A DNA stretch of 33,769 bases, taken from assembly GCA_904420145.1 (NCBI GenBank), contig CAJFUI010000029.1, positions 1 through 33,769 of the forward strand. The letters run 5' to 3'. Positions 23,775 to 31,092 of this stretch are shown piece by piece; position 1 is the stretch's first letter, and each line of letters starts with the position of its first letter. This DNA is from an uncultured Oscillospiraceae bacterium (lineage in GTDB: Bacteria; Bacillota; Clostridia; Oscillospirales; Oscillospiraceae). The position numbers and the translations under genes were made by a program. The notes beneath the pieces are model-generated. The model had not been told where the DNA came from and made no database searches. It saw nothing but the letters and a program-made list of their open reading frames with translations.

Positions 23775-25007
23775 CTATGCGGAGGTGGATTGCTTCATCA
23801 AGCGCGCCAGAGCCTCCTCCACCCGCTTGAGGGCAGCCTCCTTTTCTTCTATCTCTGCCTTCTTATAGGAGCTCTCCGCGTCGGCGATCTGCGCCTCAAG
23901 AGCGGACCGCCGCTGCTTGTTTTTCTCCACTTTCGCCTTTCTGGGCGCGGCTTTCCAGACGCAGAGGAGGCCGCAGACGATGATCGCGATAGGGAGGGGG
24001 TTCATGAGGCTTCGCAATAATAGGGAGAGTGGAACCCCCCATCGAAGGGCGTCGTAAATATCTCTCACCAGATAAAACAGGAGTACGGCGCCTGGCACCA
24101 GCCATGGAATGCTCCAACCGGGCTTTTCAGGGATTTTGGCCAGCTGCCCTCGCAGCTGTGACAGGCGTGACTCCCGCGCGCTGCGGAGAGCATTCAGCTC
24201 GCTCTCGATGTCCAGCTGGTCTGTGGTGAGGACCTCCGTCTCCAGCTCCGCCGCGTGGTCCGGGTCGTACCGGCGAATTTGGGGGATATACCGCCGCTTC
24301 ATGAACAGCACATTCTTGGGTATCTCCCGGTCACACAGGGCGTAGAGCTGGACCAGCAGCTTATAGGAGTTTCCGGCGGCAGCGCAGATCTCCGGATTGC
24401 CGGGGAAGATATCCTCCACCGCCTGGGCGAAGTCGGCGAGAATTCCCACCGAGGCGTTGAGTCTGTCGTAAAACTCGTCGGTATACTGGAGGCGGATATT
24501 GTCGTCAATGCCGTAGTAGGTGTCGTGGGAGGCGTTGGCCAGCATGCTGGCGATCTGGTAGCTCCGAAGGGCCACCTCCTCCACCGCCGCCTTCTGCTCC
24601 CCGACCGGCACGTGGTCTCGGATCAGGGAGAGCACGCTGTCCTCGCAGTTGCTCACGGAGACGGCGGCGGAGCGGATCTCGCCGATCTTGCACTGCATAG
24701 CCCGGAAGTAGACCAGGTAGAAGCTGGCCTCCCAGCTGGTGGGATCCTTGATCAGGATCATGTCGTAGTACTTGGAGGCGTTCTCGGCATTGTTGTCGTC
24801 CCGGGCCCGCCGGGCAATCTGGTAGAGGTTGGCCAGCTCGTCGGAGGTATCCACCTTCACCGTGCCCTTCACGTCCACGGTGCCCTCCACCATCATCTTC
24901 CTGGCCTCCTCAATGGAGTACTTGGTGCCACAGGATTGGCAGACAAAGACGCCGTCCTGCTTGACAAGATTGGTGCTGCCGCACATCTCACAGGTTAGCT
25001 GCTTCAT
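23775..25007 (-). CDS. TFIIB-type zinc-ribbon membrane protein (YdjG-like)
   Basis: A 410-residue protein. An N-terminal zinc ribbon has Cys6, Cys9, Cys23 and Cys26 (CEMCG..CQSCG). A long helical region follows at about 55-270, perhaps TPR-like (ENASKYYDMILIKDPTSWEA). Two TM segments lie at about 301-322 (SIPWLVPGAVLLFYLVRDIY) and 342-362 (PLPIAIIVCGLLCVW), and a charged coiled coil ends the protein. It resembles B. subtilis YdjG in layout. It is the last gene of a three-gene set with an SPFH protein and a small membrane protein; gaps are short. The resemblance is by domain order, not by alignment. Confidence 0.78.
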   Translation of the reverse strand: MKQLTCEMCGSTNLVKQDGVFVCQSCGTKYSIEEARKMMVEGTVDVKGTVKVDTSDELANLYQIARRARDDNNAENASKYYDMILIKDPTSWEASFYLVYFRAMQCKIGEIRSAAVSVSNCEDSVLSLIRDHVPVGEQKAAVEEVALRSYQIASMLANASHDTYYGIDDNIRLQYTDEFYDRLNASVGILADFAQAVEDIFPGNPEICAAAGNSYKLLVQLYALCDREIPKNVLFMKRRYIPQIRRYDPDHAAELETEVLTTDQLDIESELNALRSARESRLSQLRGQLAKIPEKPGWSIPWLVPGAVLLFYLVRDIYDALRWGVPLSLLLRSLMNPLPIAIIVCGLLCVWKAAPRKAKVEKNKQRRSALEAQIADAESSYKKAEIEEKEAALKRVEEALARLMKQSTSA

Positions 25008-25038
25008 AGCGATCTCTCCTTCTTGGTTTTTGATGTTC

Positions 25039-25455
25039 TTATAGTGCCTTATGGTGATCCTTTTGCCGGGAATCTGTTTTTTGAACGTGGCGGCCGCCTA
25101 CGGCGGCAAAGAGCTCCATGGCCCACATGGCGCACAGGAACAGGGCGTTGACCAATACAGCGGTTTTGACGGATGCGGAGAGCAGGGCGAAGAGGAGGCA
25201 CAGGAGCACCTGGCCGGTTAAGTAGACCGCAGAGACCGTCAGCAGGGGCAGGCGCAGAAACTGCTGCCCGGGTGGCAGTTCTGCCCGCCAGATCCACAGC
25301 CAGAGAAGAAGCTGGGAGAAAAAGGCGAAAAGGGCGAAGCCGTAGGTGGCCCAGCGCCCCGCTGTCAGCTCCTCGGGCAAAAGCAGGGCCAGCAGGTGCA
25401 TTACCACAAGGCCGATCAGCCACAGGGCGACGCCTAAGCGCTTGTTGGGGTTCAT
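25039..25455 (-). CDS. Four-TM membrane protein (possible YdjH-like partner)
   Basis: A 138-residue hydrophobic protein with about four TM segments (GVALWLIGLVVMHLLALLLP, YGFALFAFFSQLLLWLWIW, VSAVYLTGQVLLCLLFALLS, AVLVNALFLCAMWAMELFAA) and a basic tail. The start is ATG 25455 (GGGAGG 7 nt upstream), overlapping the stop of the SPFH gene by ATGA, so it is translationally coupled. I do not recognise the family. Its place between SPFH and zinc-ribbon genes suggests a shared membrane complex. Confidence 0.72.
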   Translation of the reverse strand: MNPNKRLGVALWLIGLVVMHLLALLLPEELTAGRWATYGFALFAFFSQLLLWLWIWRAELPPGQQFLRLPLLTVSAVYLTGQVLLCLLFALLSASVKTAVLVNALFLCAMWAMELFAAVGGRHVQKTDSRQKDHHKAL

Positions 25456-26621
25456 GGCGTTTCCTCCCTTCTTGCGCCGCATTTCGGGCAGAATTTTCCA
25501 GGCCGCTCAAAGACAAAACCGCACCGCCGGCACCGGGGCTGGGCCGATACCGCCGCGCCGCAGTTGTCACAGAAGGCTGCGCCGGGGGAGAGGGGCGTAC
25601 CGCAGTTGTCACAGAACCGGGCCGGGCCTGGGGCGGGAATCGCCGCCCCAAGGGCCTCGTCAAAGGCGTTTCCTACCACGCCGCCCACTGCGCCGCCCAC
25701 GCCGGCCATCATGCCGAGGCCGATGCCGGCGCTGGTAAAGTTCCCGGAGCCCTCGTTGGCCGCGGCCTTCTCCGCCACGTCAAAGCTGTGCTCCTGCTGG
25801 TAGGTGTAGCCCTCGATGGAGCGTTTCTGGGCAATCCCCTGGGCCGCGATGATAGTTCTCTGCCGCGCCGTCTCTTGATCGATGACCTCCACCTGCTGGC
25901 GGAGCTTCGCCTCGGCAATATCGGCGTACCGGCGAAAGTGGAGCTCCTTGAACTTCTCGTACTGGGGTTCCCCATCGGGCTTGACGATGGTGGTGACGAA
26001 GAAGCGCTCCAGCGCCACGCCGTAATCCGCAAAATCCGGCGCCAGCTTCTCCTGCAGGGCGGCGGAAAAAGTGAGGAGATGCTCGTCGATCTCGAAGATA
26101 TTGACCTGAAGCTCCTTCATGGTCTGGGCAATGTAGGTTTTCACCTTTGTCATGAGAAAGGCGCGGAAATAGGACACCAGAGTCTCCCGGTTCAGCTCCC
26201 GCTCCGTCCCCACCAGCTTGGTCAGCAGCTTGACGCTGTCCGCCGCCCGCAGGCTCATCTCGCCGCTGGCGCCGATGGAGAGGGGAAAGCCGTAGGCGGG
26301 CTCTACATACTGCACCTTGCTGTCTGTCCCCCAGCGGATGGCCATTTGCTCGGTCTTGTTGACGAAGTAGACCTCGCAGTGGAAGGCGGACTCTCCTCCG
26401 GTGGGGAGGTTGACCACACGGCGCAGCAGGGGGAGGTTCTGGGTCTCTAAGGTGTAGCGGCCGGAGCCGAACAGGTCCAGCGGCTGGCCGTTTAAGAAAA
26501 AGACCGCCTCCTGGGTCTCATGGACGATCAGCTGGGAGTGAGTGTTGAAGTCCTCCGCCGGATGCTTCCAGACAAAGGTCGAGTTATCCCCCTCGTATTT
26601 GATGACTTCTGTGATGGCCAA
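25452..26621 (-). CDS. SPFH-domain protein with C-terminal zinc ribbons (YdjI-like)
   Basis: A 389-residue protein of the virion core/YdjI group of SPFH proteins. The N-terminal block (VIKYEGDNSTFVWKHPAEDF, SQLIVHETQEAVFFLNGQ) opens an SPFH domain to about residue 210. A helical region follows (IAEAKLRQQVEVIDQETARQ), then a Gly/Ala segment (ASAGIGLGMMAG type) and two or three CxxC zinc ribbons (FCDNCGTPLSPGAAFCDNCG; CRRCGF..CPKCG). In B. subtilis YdjI works with YdjG/YdjH to place PspA at the membrane. The start is TTG 26621, 8 nt after AGGGGGG and matching the family's usual beginning; the ATG 21 nt upstream has no ribosome site. No PspA gene is in the window. Confidence 0.85.
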   Translation of the reverse strand: MAITEVIKYEGDNSTFVWKHPAEDFNTHSQLIVHETQEAVFFLNGQPLDLFGSGRYTLETQNLPLLRRVVNLPTGGESAFHCEVYFVNKTEQMAIRWGTDSKVQYVEPAYGFPLSIGASGEMSLRAADSVKLLTKLVGTERELNRETLVSYFRAFLMTKVKTYIAQTMKELQVNIFEIDEHLLTFSAALQEKLAPDFADYGVALERFFVTTIVKPDGEPQYEKFKELHFRRYADIAEAKLRQQVEVIDQETARQRTIIAAQGIAQKRSIEGYTYQQEHSFDVAEKAAANEGSGNFTSAGIGLGMMAGVGGAVGGVVGNAFDEALGAAIPAPGPARFCDNCGTPLSPGAAFCDNCGAAVSAQPRCRRCGFVFERPGKFCPKCGARREETP

Positions 26622-26655
26622 AGAGATATCCCCCCTGCTCATTTGGTAGTTTTTT

Positions 26656-26703
26656 AAATGTTATTTTATATAATTCGTCTGATTAAAAACTATAATAACA
26701 TTT
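26656..26703. promoter_or_regulatory. AT-rich divergent promoter region with inverted repeat
   Basis: AAATGTTATT (26656-26665) and AATAACATTT (26694-26703) form a perfect 10-bp inverted repeat 28 bp apart, between the SPFH operon and the XRE gene. The region is far more AT-rich than its surroundings and contains -10-like TATATAAAAT (minus strand). A likely target for the adjacent XRE regulator. Confidence 0.5.
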
Positions 26704-26793
26704 TTGAAATGGCTAATCAAGCATTTTAACATTTTATATCAGCACACTCCCGAGAGCAGTCCCATTATGCTTGTAGCAAAGGGAGGCGATGCG

Positions 26794-27105
26794 ATGCATA
26801 TCAATTTTGTCCGGGAGCGCATCACGCGGCTGCGCATGGCTAAGGGGGTGTCCGAGTATCAGATGAGCTATGACCTGGGGCACAGCAGGGGCTATATCAA
26901 CAATATTTCCTCCGGCAAGTCCCTGCCGTCTTTGACGGAGCTCTTTGCGATCTGCGACTATTTTGGGATCACGCCGCTGGAGTTTTTTGATGAGACGGTA
27001 GACAATCCCAAGCAGCTGAAAACAGTCGTCGAAGGCTTGGAGCGGCTCAGTGAGCGGGACCTGCGGCTGATTCAGACAGTGGTGGAGCGGCTGCTGGAGA
27101 AATAG
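26794..27105 (+). CDS. XRE-family transcription regulator, small
   Basis: A 103-residue protein, mostly one Cro/CI-type helix-turn-helix (residues about 8-65: RERITRLRMAKGVSEYQMSY, DLGHSRGYINNISSGKSLPS, LFAICDYFGITPLEFF) plus a helical tail that may dimerise. ATG 26794 lies 7 nt after GGGAGG; upstream in-frame codons reach into the operator and are unlikely. It is divergent from the SPFH operon and may regulate it. Confidence 0.85.
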   Translation: MHINFVRERITRLRMAKGVSEYQMSYDLGHSRGYINNISSGKSLPSLTELFAICDYFGITPLEFFDETVDNPKQLKTVVEGLERLSERDLRLIQTVVERLLEK

Positions 27106-27110
27106 CAGAA

Positions 27111-27146
27111 GAGGGCGCTTTGCAGAGCAATCTGCAAAGCGCCCTC
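27111..27146. terminator. Perfect hairpin after the XRE gene
   Basis: A 16-bp perfect stem (27111-27126 with 27131-27146) and a 4-nt loop between convergent genes. T runs are weak on both sides. The next 96 bp to 27242 hold no recognisable feature. Confidence 0.6.
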
Positions 27147-27242
27147 GACAAAAAGGACTACATACAATTTTCCAATAGAGCTGCCTCCATAAGGAGCATC
27201 TGCGGTTCTGTGCAAAAGGGGGATGCGCTGTGGGGGGGAAAC

Positions 27243-27722
27243 TCACTCCGCGGGGAGAGAGTCGTCCTCCTCCACCCACTGCTGAACCTCCACCACGGTG
27301 TACTCTGTGGGGGTGCTGCGGATGATGACCCGCTCGAGGCCGGCGTTGATAATCATCCGGCGGCACATGGAGCAGGAGGTGGCGTCGGAGAGAACCTCCC
27401 CCGTGACGGCGTCCTTGCCCACCAAGTACAGCGTGCCTCCCACCATGTCCCGCCGGGCGGCGGAGATGATGGCGTTGGCCTCGGCATGGACGCTGCGGCA
27501 GAGCTCATAGCGCTGCCCCCGGGGGATCTTCAGGGCCTCCCGGGTACAGTAGCCCAAATCCACACAGTTCTTCCGGCCCCGGGGGGCGCCGTTGTAGCCG
27601 GTGGAGATGATCTCATCATTTTTCACAATGATGGCGCCGTAGCACCGGCGCAGGCAGGTAGCCCGGCCGATCACCGTCTCGGCAATATCCAGGTAGTAGT
27701 TTTCCTTGCTGATGCGCTCCAT
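27243..27722 (-). CDS. Deoxycytidylate (dCMP) deaminase
   Basis: A 159-residue zinc enzyme of the cytidine/dCMP deaminase fold that converts dCMP to dUMP for dTMP synthesis (ComEB is a B. subtilis member). Zinc and catalytic residues: His79 and Glu81 in HAEANAI, Cys117 and Cys120 in SCSMCRRMI. Other family blocks are ISTGYNGAPRG and the Cys-rich NCVDLGYCTR. AAGGAGG precedes ATG 27722. It follows the decarboxylase genes on the same strand by 72 bp, with no clear terminator between them. It might be read from their transcript or from its own promoter. Confidence 0.93.
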   Translation of the reverse strand: MERISKENYYLDIAETVIGRATCLRRCYGAIIVKNDEIISTGYNGAPRGRKNCVDLGYCTREALKIPRGQRYELCRSVHAEANAIISAARRDMVGGTLYLVGKDAVTGEVLSDATSCSMCRRMIINAGLERVIIRSTPTEYTVVEVQQWVEEDDSLPAE

Positions 27723-27794
27723 GGGGACTCCTCCTTACTTTACTTATAGACAGTATGCACGAAAGAGGAGGAAAAAGCAAGAAAAATGTACCGC

Positions 27795-27926
27795 TTACTT
27801 CCTGCTGGTGACCTTATCGAGAATAGCCACTAAGGCCCAGATCACCAAGATGACAACGAAGATGCCCAGCATACCCTTGCCCATGATGCCGAGGCAGTCC
27901 ATCACTAAATTCCAATTCACGTTCAT
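27795..27926 (-). CDS. 43-residue OadG-like (decarboxylase gamma) membrane peptide
   Basis: A very short gene. It begins MNVNWNLVMDCLGIMGKGML, runs through one TM helix (GIFVVILVIWALVAILDKV) and ends in a basic tail. The pattern of a polar start, GxGM motif, one TM and basic end is that of small gamma subunits (OadG-like) of sodium-pump decarboxylases. AAGGAGG lies 10 nt before the ATG. It is 15 bp after the beta-subunit gene on the same strand, which supports the role. Usual gamma subunits are about 60-120 residues, so this is near the lower limit. Confidence 0.78.
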   Translation of the reverse strand: MNVNWNLVMDCLGIMGKGMLGIFVVILVIWALVAILDKVTSRK

Positions 27927-27941
27927 ATGGGATGCTCCTCC

Positions 27942-29048
27942 TTACAGCAGGTTTTCCACTAGGGTGATAATCAGACCGCCGGCGATGACAGAGGCGATCT
28001 GGCCGCTGACGTTGGCGCCGGCGGCGTGCATGAGCAGGAAGTTGTAGGGGTCCTCGTCTCGGCCCATCTTGTGGACCATCCGGGAGGCCATGGGGAAGGC
28101 GGAGATGCCCGCCGCGCCGATCATGGGGTTCACCTTCTTCTTGGAGAAGAGGTTCAGGATCTTGGCGAAGAGGACGCCGCCCACGGTGTCGAACACAAAG
28201 CCCACCAGGCCCAGGCACAAAATCAGGATGGTCTGCCAGGTGAGGAAGGCCTCCGCCTGCATCCGGAAGGACACGCTCAGGCCCAGCAGCAGGGTCACCA
28301 GGTTGGCCAGGGCATTCTGGGCGGTCTGGCTCAGGCTCTCCAGCACACCGCACTCCCGGATGAGGTTCCCGAACATGAGGAAGCCGATGAGCTCCGCGCT
28401 CTTGGGGGCCACGGTGCCGGCGATGATGGTGACGAAGATGGGGAAGAGGATCCGGGTGGTCTTGGAGACGTTGCTGGGGGTGTACTCCATCCGGATCATC
28501 CGCTCCTTCTTGGTGGTGATGGCCTTGATGATGGGGGGCTGGATGATGGGCACCAGAGCCATGTAGCTGTAGGCCGCCACCATGATGGCGCCCTGGTAGG
28601 TGCTCTGGAAGTAGTTGGCCACGTAGATGCTGGTGGGCCCGTCGGCCGCCGGGATGATGGCCACGGAGGCCGCGTCCTTCAGGTCAAAGCCCAGCATCAC
28701 CGCCACCACCAGGGTGAAGAAGATGCCGAACTGGGCCGCCGCGCCGAAGAGGAACATCTTGGGGTTGGAGAGCAGGGGGCCGAAGTCGATCATGGCGCCG
28801 ATGCCGATGAACAGCAGCAGGGGGAACAGCTCGCTGGCGATGCCCGCGTTGAAGAGGGTCTCAATGGCCTCCGTGTTCACAAAGGGCAGGTTCACCAGGA
28901 TGGCGCCGAAGCCCATGGGCAGCAGCAGGGACGGCTCCATCTCCTTCTTGATGGCCAGGAAGATGAGGATGGCGCTGATGGCGATCATCACGCCCTCCTG
29001 CCAGGTGAAGTTGAGCACGTTGGAGAACAGATCGTAGAAAATGTCCAA
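27942..29048 (-). CDS. Sodium-translocating decarboxylase beta subunit (OadB/GcdB/MmdB)
   Basis: A 368-residue membrane protein that couples decarboxylation of carboxybiotin to export of sodium ions. About nine to eleven hydrophobic segments. Conserved blocks are LLPMGFGAILVNLPF, LLLFIGIGAMIDFGPLL, AAIIPAADGPTSIYVANYF-like (VAIIPAADGPTSIYVANYF), LIGFLMFGNLIRECGVL and GAAGISAFPMASRMVHKMG. The start is TTG 29048, 7 nt after AAAGGAGGT. Only a small gamma-like gene accompanies it. The alpha (carboxyltransferase) and biotin-carrier genes are not in the window, so the substrate (oxaloacetate, glutaconyl-CoA or methylmalonyl-CoA) cannot be named. Confidence 0.95.
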   Translation of the reverse strand: MDIFYDLFSNVLNFTWQEGVMIAISAILIFLAIKKEMEPSLLLPMGFGAILVNLPFVNTEAIETLFNAGIASELFPLLLFIGIGAMIDFGPLLSNPKMFLFGAAAQFGIFFTLVVAVMLGFDLKDAASVAIIPAADGPTSIYVANYFQSTYQGAIMVAAYSYMALVPIIQPPIIKAITTKKERMIRMEYTPSNVSKTTRILFPIFVTIIAGTVAPKSAELIGFLMFGNLIRECGVLESLSQTAQNALANLVTLLLGLSVSFRMQAEAFLTWQTILILCLGLVGFVFDTVGGVLFAKILNLFSKKKVNPMIGAAGISAFPMASRMVHKMGRDEDPYNFLLMHAAGANVSGQIASVIAGGLIITLVENLL

Positions 29049-29167
29049 TGTACAGACCTCCTTTTACACCGTCACACCATGGGAGCGTCCCGAAGAGGCG
29101 CCGGCCTCCGCCGGAGCGCCGGAGGGGAAGGGATGGGGCTTTTTCAAGGAAAGCCGCCTACACTCCC

Positions 29168-29196
29168 ATTATAATTGTTTTTATGTTATCACAATC
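29168..29196 (-). promoter_or_regulatory. Promoter of the decarboxylase beta/gamma genes
   Basis: On the minus strand the -10 TATAAT (29173-29168) is clear. The -35 is weak: GATTGT with a 17-nt spacer, or TTGTGA with 15 nt. The leader is about 110 nt. Confidence 0.5.
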
Positions 29197-29251
29197 TGGG
29201 CAGAAGTCAACCACTTTCTTTCTCCCGCCCGGTCCAGGCGGGGAATCCGCC

Positions 29252-29281
29252 TTGCGCGCCGGGCGGGCCCTGTGATACAAT
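29252..29281 (+). promoter_or_regulatory. Promoter of the D-cysteine desulfhydrase family gene
   Basis: TTGCGC (29252-29257), an 18-nt spacer ending in an extended -10 TGA, and TACAAT (29276-29281). It lies in the divergent gap shared with the decarboxylase genes. Confidence 0.55.
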
Positions 29282-29345
29282 ACCAGAAAACCGGACCTGC
29301 GGCGGCGCGCGCAGAGCCGGCGGACATGATAAGGAGGAGCCGCCT

Positions 29346-30317
29346 ATGAAGACCATCCACGACTTTCCCCGGATTCCCCTGGGGCTGACCCCCACCCCCC
29401 TCCACCGGCTGGACAATCTCAGCCGGGCGCTGGGGAAGAACATCTGGATCAAGCGGGACGACATGACCGGCGTGGGCCTGGGAGGCAACAAGGTGCGCAA
29501 GCTGGAGTTCCTGCTGGCCGACGCCAGGCGGCAGGGGGCGGACGTGGTGTTCACCACCGGCGGCGCCCAGTCCAACCACGCCATGCTCACCGCCGCCTGC
29601 TGCAACAAGCTGGGCATGAAGGCCGTGCTGCTGCTTAAGGCCCGGGGGGTCACGGAGCGGAAGGGCAACCTGATCCTGGACCACCTGCTGGGGTGCGACG
29701 CCCAGTTCATCGACACCGACAGCTACGACGACATCTACGCGGAGATGCACCGCCAGGGGGCCCGGCTGGAGGCCCGGGGCCACCGCCCCTACTACATCCC
29801 CGTGGGCGGCTCCACCGCCCTGGGCGCCTTCGGCTACATTGCCGCCATGGAGGAGGCCTACGGCCAGGCGGAGGCGGCCGGGGTCCGGTTTGACCACACG
29901 GTCTGCGTCTGCGGCAGCGGCGGCACCACCGCCGGCGTGGCCCTGGGCACCCTGTTCCACTCCCCGGGCACCCGGGTGACGGCGGTGGCCGTGGACAGCG
30001 ACCCCTTTGAGGAGATCACCCGCCGGCTGATGGAGGAGGCCCTGGCCCTGCTGGAGCGGCAGGACGCCATCCCGGAGGATCTGCTGACCATCCGCTACCA
30101 TGTGGGGGCCGGCTACGGCATCGCCGGGCGGGAGGACACCGAGGCGGTGAAGACCATGGCCCGGCTGGAGGGCATCTTCCTGGACCCGGTGTACACCGGC
30201 AAGGCCTTTGCCTGCTTCCTGGAGGAGGTGCGGCAGGGGGCCTTCCCGGGGGAGAACATTCTCTTCCTCCACAGCGGCGGCGCCGGCGGCCTCTTTGCCG
30301 TGGAGCTGCCGGAGTAA
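29346..30317 (+). CDS. D-cysteine desulfhydrase / ACC deaminase family PLP enzyme
   Basis: A 323-residue fold-type II PLP enzyme. PLP lysine Lys49 is in GGNKVRKLEFLLADA. The substrate loop is TTGGAQSNHAMLTAA, and the phosphate-binding loop is CGSGGTTAGVALG. Other family marks are IWIKRDDMTGVGLGG near the N-terminus, YYIPVGGSTALGAFGYI and FLHSGGAGGLFA. Members break D-cysteine to pyruvate, ammonia and hydrogen sulfide, or act on ACC or other D-amino acids; D-cysteine desulfhydrase is the better match by style. AAGGAGG precedes ATG 29346. It is divergent from the decarboxylase genes and ends at a terminator. Confidence 0.92.
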   Translation: MKTIHDFPRIPLGLTPTPLHRLDNLSRALGKNIWIKRDDMTGVGLGGNKVRKLEFLLADARRQGADVVFTTGGAQSNHAMLTAACCNKLGMKAVLLLKARGVTERKGNLILDHLLGCDAQFIDTDSYDDIYAEMHRQGARLEARGHRPYYIPVGGSTALGAFGYIAAMEEAYGQAEAAGVRFDHTVCVCGSGGTTAGVALGTLFHSPGTRVTAVAVDSDPFEEITRRLMEEALALLERQDAIPEDLLTIRYHVGAGYGIAGREDTEAVKTMARLEGIFLDPVYTGKAFACFLEEVRQGAFPGENILFLHSGGAGGLFAVELPE

Positions 30318-30335
30318 GGAAATGGCCGGAAAAGG

Positions 30336-30366
30336 GAGAGGGGAGCGCAGTCAGCGCTCCCCTCTC
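30336..30366. terminator. Terminator between desulfhydrase and ECF-S copy 2
   Basis: A 13-bp perfect stem (30336-30348 with 30354-30366) and a 5-nt loop between convergent genes. The minus strand continues CCCTTTTCC, the plus strand is weakly T-rich, so it may serve both. Confidence 0.75.
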
Positions 30367-30381
30367 TGCTTGTGGGAGAGT

Positions 30382-30969
30382 TTATTGTGCTCCGGCCAGG
30401 ACGTGTGCCTTCCGCAGAGCCGGCCGCAGGACCGTTCCCAGGACGGGGGCGAAGATCACCGCCACCACACCGTTGACAAGGGAGGACGGCAGCTTGGACG
30501 CCACCAGCAGCCAGCACTGCACCGGCTCGGTAAGCCCCTGGAGCAGCATCCCGTTGAAGAAGAAGGTCTTCACCGAGTAGAGAATGATGTACGTCACCGC
30601 CGCGCAGGCTGTGGCCGCCACCTGGGGGCCATACTTATCCTTGCTGTTTTTGAACAGGCGGTACAGCACCAGTCCGGCCACCAGGCCGTACATGCCCTTG
30701 GTCACAAAAGTGATGGGCGCCTCCACAATGTACTCCGGATCCAGCAGATCAAAGATGGCGGAGCCCAGGCCGGCAGCCAGTCCGCCCCACCAGGGCCCCA
30801 GCAGAATGCCCGCCAGGGCGCACAGAATATTGGCCAGGGTAAAGGCGCTGGTACCCCCCAGACTCACGGGGATCCTGATGCGCAGGTAGTTGCCCACAAA
30901 GACCACCGCCGCCATCATGGCCACCGCGCAGATCATAACCACCAAATTCTGCTCTCTTCTGTTTTGCAT
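30382..30969 (-). CDS. ECF transporter S component, copy 2
   Basis: A 195-residue paralogue of the protein at 2438-3028, with the same six-helix plan and long shared blocks (VPVSLGGTSAF-type, LLGPWWGGLAAGLGSAIFDL, EAPITFVTKGMYGLVAGLVL, YGPQVAATACAAV). Differences cluster at both ends and in the third quarter (YIILYSVKTFFFNGMLLQGL). The start is ATG 30969, 8 nt after AAGGAG; a GTG 9 nt earlier overlaps that site. Divergent from a second MocR regulator, exactly as in copy 1. It probably takes up the same vitamin or a close relative; a shift in specificity is possible. Confidence 0.88.
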   Translation of the reverse strand: MQNRREQNLVVMICAVAMMAAVVFVGNYLRIRIPVSLGGTSAFTLANILCALAGILLGPWWGGLAAGLGSAIFDLLDPEYIVEAPITFVTKGMYGLVAGLVLYRLFKNSKDKYGPQVAATACAAVTYIILYSVKTFFFNGMLLQGLTEPVQCWLLVASKLPSSLVNGVVAVIFAPVLGTVLRPALRKAHVLAGAQ

Positions 30970-31019
30970 GGCTCTCACTCCTTCAGGCCGCCCTCTTGAC
31001 GGCCCCTGTTTCTGCTGCT

Positions 31020-31083
31020 ATTATATCTCTATCTGGGTCTATTAAAATACCCAGAAAAGATATTTTTTATAGGATCAGATTGG
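31020..31083. promoter_or_regulatory. Divergent promoter/operator region, cassette 2
   Basis: The minus-strand -10 TATAAT (31025-31020) stands where it does in cassette 1. TCTGGGT (31032-31038) and ACCCAGA (31049-31055) form a perfect inverted repeat with a 10-nt spacer. Cassette 1 keeps the right half and the TCTG part of the left half at the same spacing. TTTTTTATAG followed by TCAGAT is also shared. Confidence 0.6.
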
Positions 31084-31092
31084 AGGTGCCCC

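Noticed and set aside
28026..29174. Long plus-strand frames over the decarboxylase beta gene, and minus-strand frames over the desulfhydrase gene (29181-30272)
   Set aside because: They are His/Gly/Gln-rich shadows of clear genes on the other strand.
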